DNA of 64,000 nt, taken from NCBI RefSeq assembly GCF_030764225.1, contig NZ_JASAXH010000009.1; one strand, written 5' to 3'. This DNA is from Phocoenobacter atlanticus (lineage in GTDB: Bacteria > Pseudomonadota > Gammaproteobacteria > Enterobacterales > Pasteurellaceae). How positions within the stretch are numbered: the stretch's first letter is position 1; each line of letters begins with the position of its first letter. Below the pieces are notes generated by a model. That model saw nothing but the letters and a program-made list of their open reading frames with translations, did not search any database and was not told the origin of the DNA. The translations under genes and the position numbers were made by a program. Of this stretch, positions 62,298-64,000 are shown in pieces.

Positions 62298-64000
62298 ATG
62301 ATGAAAAAAATATTATTGTTATGTGCTATTTTTTTATTAAATAGTTGTGGGGTTTCTCATTTTAACCCCGCTGAGAAATTGTCTTTTAATGAGAAAGTTA
62401 CAAAAGGGACATTAGAAAATGGACTACGCTATTACGTGTTAAAAAATACGTTACCCAAAGATAAAGTTTACCTTCGGTTGGTGGTTAATGCAGGATCATT
62501 AAATGAAGATGATGATCAAAAAGGGGTTGCTCATTTAGTTGAGCATTTGGCATTTAATGGTTCGAAAAAATTCCCTAAAAATCAAATTATTGACATTTTA
62601 GAAAAACTGGGAATGAAATTTGCCAGAGATATCAATGCATTCACTGATTTTGAAAATACGGTTTATACGCTCAATTTAGCGAAAAATAATGAAAAAAATC
62701 TCGATCTTGCCTTAGATGTTGTGAATGAATGGATACATAATTTGACTATTTTGCCAGAAGATTTAGATGCAGAGCGTGGCGTTGTATTGGAAGAATGGCG
62801 AGCAAGATTAAGCCCGATGTTGCGTTTAGGGAATAAAAAAAGTTTAGTCGAAATGGCAAATTCTCGTTATGTTAAAAGAGATCCAATTGGAGATGTGAAC
62901 ATCATTAGACATATTTCTCAACAGCGAGTTTATGATTTTTATAAAAAATGGTATCGCCCTGATAATATGTCCTTAATCATTGTAGGCGATATTGATCCAG
63001 CCCAAGCGGTCAATTTAATTAAGCAAAAGCTAAAAGAAAAAACAACGGCTAAAACGTCGTTGCCAAAAATAGATTATCGAGTTCCCGTGATTGAAAAATG
63101 GCGTGTAGCGACAGTGTTTGAAAAACAAATGAACACACCAAGTATTGAATTTGGTCTTTTTAAAGAGTTAAGAAATCAAGATACTGTTGCGGAATATAAA
63201 CAGGAATTATTGCAACAAATAGCGATACGTTTAACTAACCTTCGTTTACAACAATGGGAAAAAACCAATAAAAACCAAATTGAATCGGCAAATTTATATC
63301 AAAATTATTTAGGTCGAGAAACATTGGAATGGGTTTTTAACCTTCAATTAAAAAATAATAAAATTGCAAAAAATGATTATTTAACAACCGCTTCAATCTT
63401 ATTTAATTTTATTGCGGAAATAAATCAAAATGGCTTTGAGCAAGCTGAATTTGATAGTGAAGTAAAACGTATTAAAAAGTTAAATGAAACGGAAAAAGGG
63501 ATTGAAATTAATAGTTTAAATCTCGCTGATGATTTATTGATTTCAGCAGCAACTGATCAAGTGAATTTATCTCAGCAATATAAATACCAATTAAACAAAA
63601 AGTTATTAAATGAAATAACGTTGAATGAAGTCAATCAAGTTATTCAACAGTGGGTAAAATTAAAAGCTAAATTATTACTGGTTACACAACCCTTTAAAAA
63701 AATGTCGTTTAATTTTGATGTAAAAGAAGTTAAGGCTTTATGGGAAAAGGCGTTAGGACAATCTCAATCACACTGGAATAGTAACCCCCAAAAAGCGCAT
63801 ACTGTTTCATTTAAAGAGCAGAAATTGGCTTTAACACAAGGCAATATCAGTATGCTTAATCATTGGAATGATATGGATATAATCGAGTATCAGTTAGAAA
63901 ATGGCAGCAAGCTGGTTTATTATTATAGTGATAAAAATCCACAAAAAGTTCATTTTAGTGCGATTACCACAGGAGGCTTACGTTCTGTGCCAGAAAAGGA
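62298..64000 (+). CDS. M16 family zinc protease lipoprotein (PqqL/FusC-like), 3' end outside window
   Basis: The visible 567 residues begin with a lipoprotein signal with lipobox LNSC (Cys17). The inverted zinc motif HLVEH is at 79-83, and RGVVLEEW downstream supplies the third ligand Glu. A second M16 domain begins near 540 (YQLENGSKLVYYYSDKN) and runs off the edge. It follows the TonB-dependent receptor by about 58 bases. In FusA/FusC and PqqL/YddB systems such a pair imports and cuts an iron-containing host protein such as ferredoxin. Substrate here is unknown. Two tandem ATGs are possible starts. Confidence 0.88.
   Translation, partial: MMKKILLLCAIFLLNSCGVSHFNPAEKLSFNEKVTKGTLENGLRYYVLKNTLPKDKVYLRLVVNAGSLNEDDDQKGVAHLVEHLAFNGSKKFPKNQIIDILEKLGMKFARDINAFTDFENTVYTLNLAKNNEKNLDLALDVVNEWIHNLTILPEDLDAERGVVLEEWRARLSPMLRLGNKKSLVEMANSRYVKRDPIGDVNIIRHISQQRVYDFYKKWYRPDNMSLIIVGDIDPAQAVNLIKQKLKEKTTAKTSLPKIDYRVPVIEKWRVATVFEKQMNTPSIEFGLFKELRNQDTVAEYKQELLQQIAIRLTNLRLQQWEKTNKNQIESANLYQNYLGRETLEWVFNLQLKNNKIAKNDYLTTASILFNFIAEINQNGFEQAEFDSEVKRIKKLNETEKGIEINSLNLADDLLISAATDQVNLSQQYKYQLNKKLLNEITLNEVNQVIQQWVKLKAKLLLVTQPFKKMSFNFDVKEVKALWEKALGQSQSHWNSNPQKAHTVSFKEQKLALTQGNISMLNHWNDMDIIEYQLENGSKLVYYYSDKNPQKVHFSAITTGGLRSVPEK

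Noticed and set aside
1..64000. tRNA, rRNA or integrase genes marking the islands
   Set aside because: I saw no cloverleaf with TTCRA-type arms and no integrase or transposase reading frame in the window.

Overview
The window is from a low-GC member of the Pasteurellaceae. The repeated core ACAAGCGGT/ACCGCTTGT, usually followed by an AATTTGCAAATTTT-type tract, is the DNA-uptake signal of the Actinobacillus pleuropneumoniae / Mannheimia / Bibersteinia / Glaesserella branch rather than the Haemophilus influenzae type. The housekeeping genes (polA, purU, hns, bamE, yejK, metK, tmcA, hflD-purB, zapG, tandem ferritins) fit that family. Species cannot be fixed by eye.

Layout. (1) 1-3832: the 3' end of a membrane-active, secreted-effector-like gene with its neighbour (probably an immunity gene), followed by a 1.5-kb tandem duplication carrying only an effector tip and a second copy of the neighbour. 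(2) 4082-13087: core genes yedI-like, kinase-like gene + tmcA, yhcH-like, purU, hns, polA. (3) 13161-18390: a very AT-rich accessory island. It holds four tightly packed genes (dual-OB-like, DUF488, SLOG-like/DUF4326, and a 660-residue protein with a HEPN-like RNRYVH motif). These are followed by a broken and an intact copy of a T4 endonuclease V (DenV)-type pyrimidine-dimer glycosylase. (4) 18511-24942: a small protein with a BapA-type prefix beside a complete type I secretion set (TolC-like lipoprotein, ABC transporter, HlyD-like adaptor). A paralogue with long 38-39-residue repeats and three runs of N lies far away at 46899-49457. (5) 25589-31085: csp, bamE, yejK, yaiI, argG, and a divergent XRE regulator / yaaW pair with a clear operator. 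(6) 31229-46471: a galactose/lactose region: mglBAC, a GalR/GalS-type repressor, galTKM, metK, a second LacI-family repressor, lacY and lacZ, with strong CRP sites and palindromic operators before mglB, galT and lacY. (7) 49670-58271: a marR-emrA-emrB efflux operon, two ferritins, cysK, zapG, hflD and purB. (8) 58317-64000: an unknown membrane protein, then a TonB-dependent receptor whose signal peptide is out of frame at a 7-bp repeat, and an M16 protease lipoprotein running off the right edge (a FusA/FusC-like or PqqL-like pair).

How it works together. The centre is a lactose/galactose utilisation region: LacY imports lactose, LacZ splits it, MglBAC imports galactose, and GalM, GalK and GalT feed the Leloir pathway. 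galE is not in the window. The island after polA is the best candidate for an undescribed system, probably a conflict or defence module. The paired mini-substrates of the type I system, their cysteine-bearing repeats, a 17-T tract in one leader, and the heptanucleotide switch in the TonB receptor suggest variable surface functions. All family assignments come from reading motifs; no database search was run.
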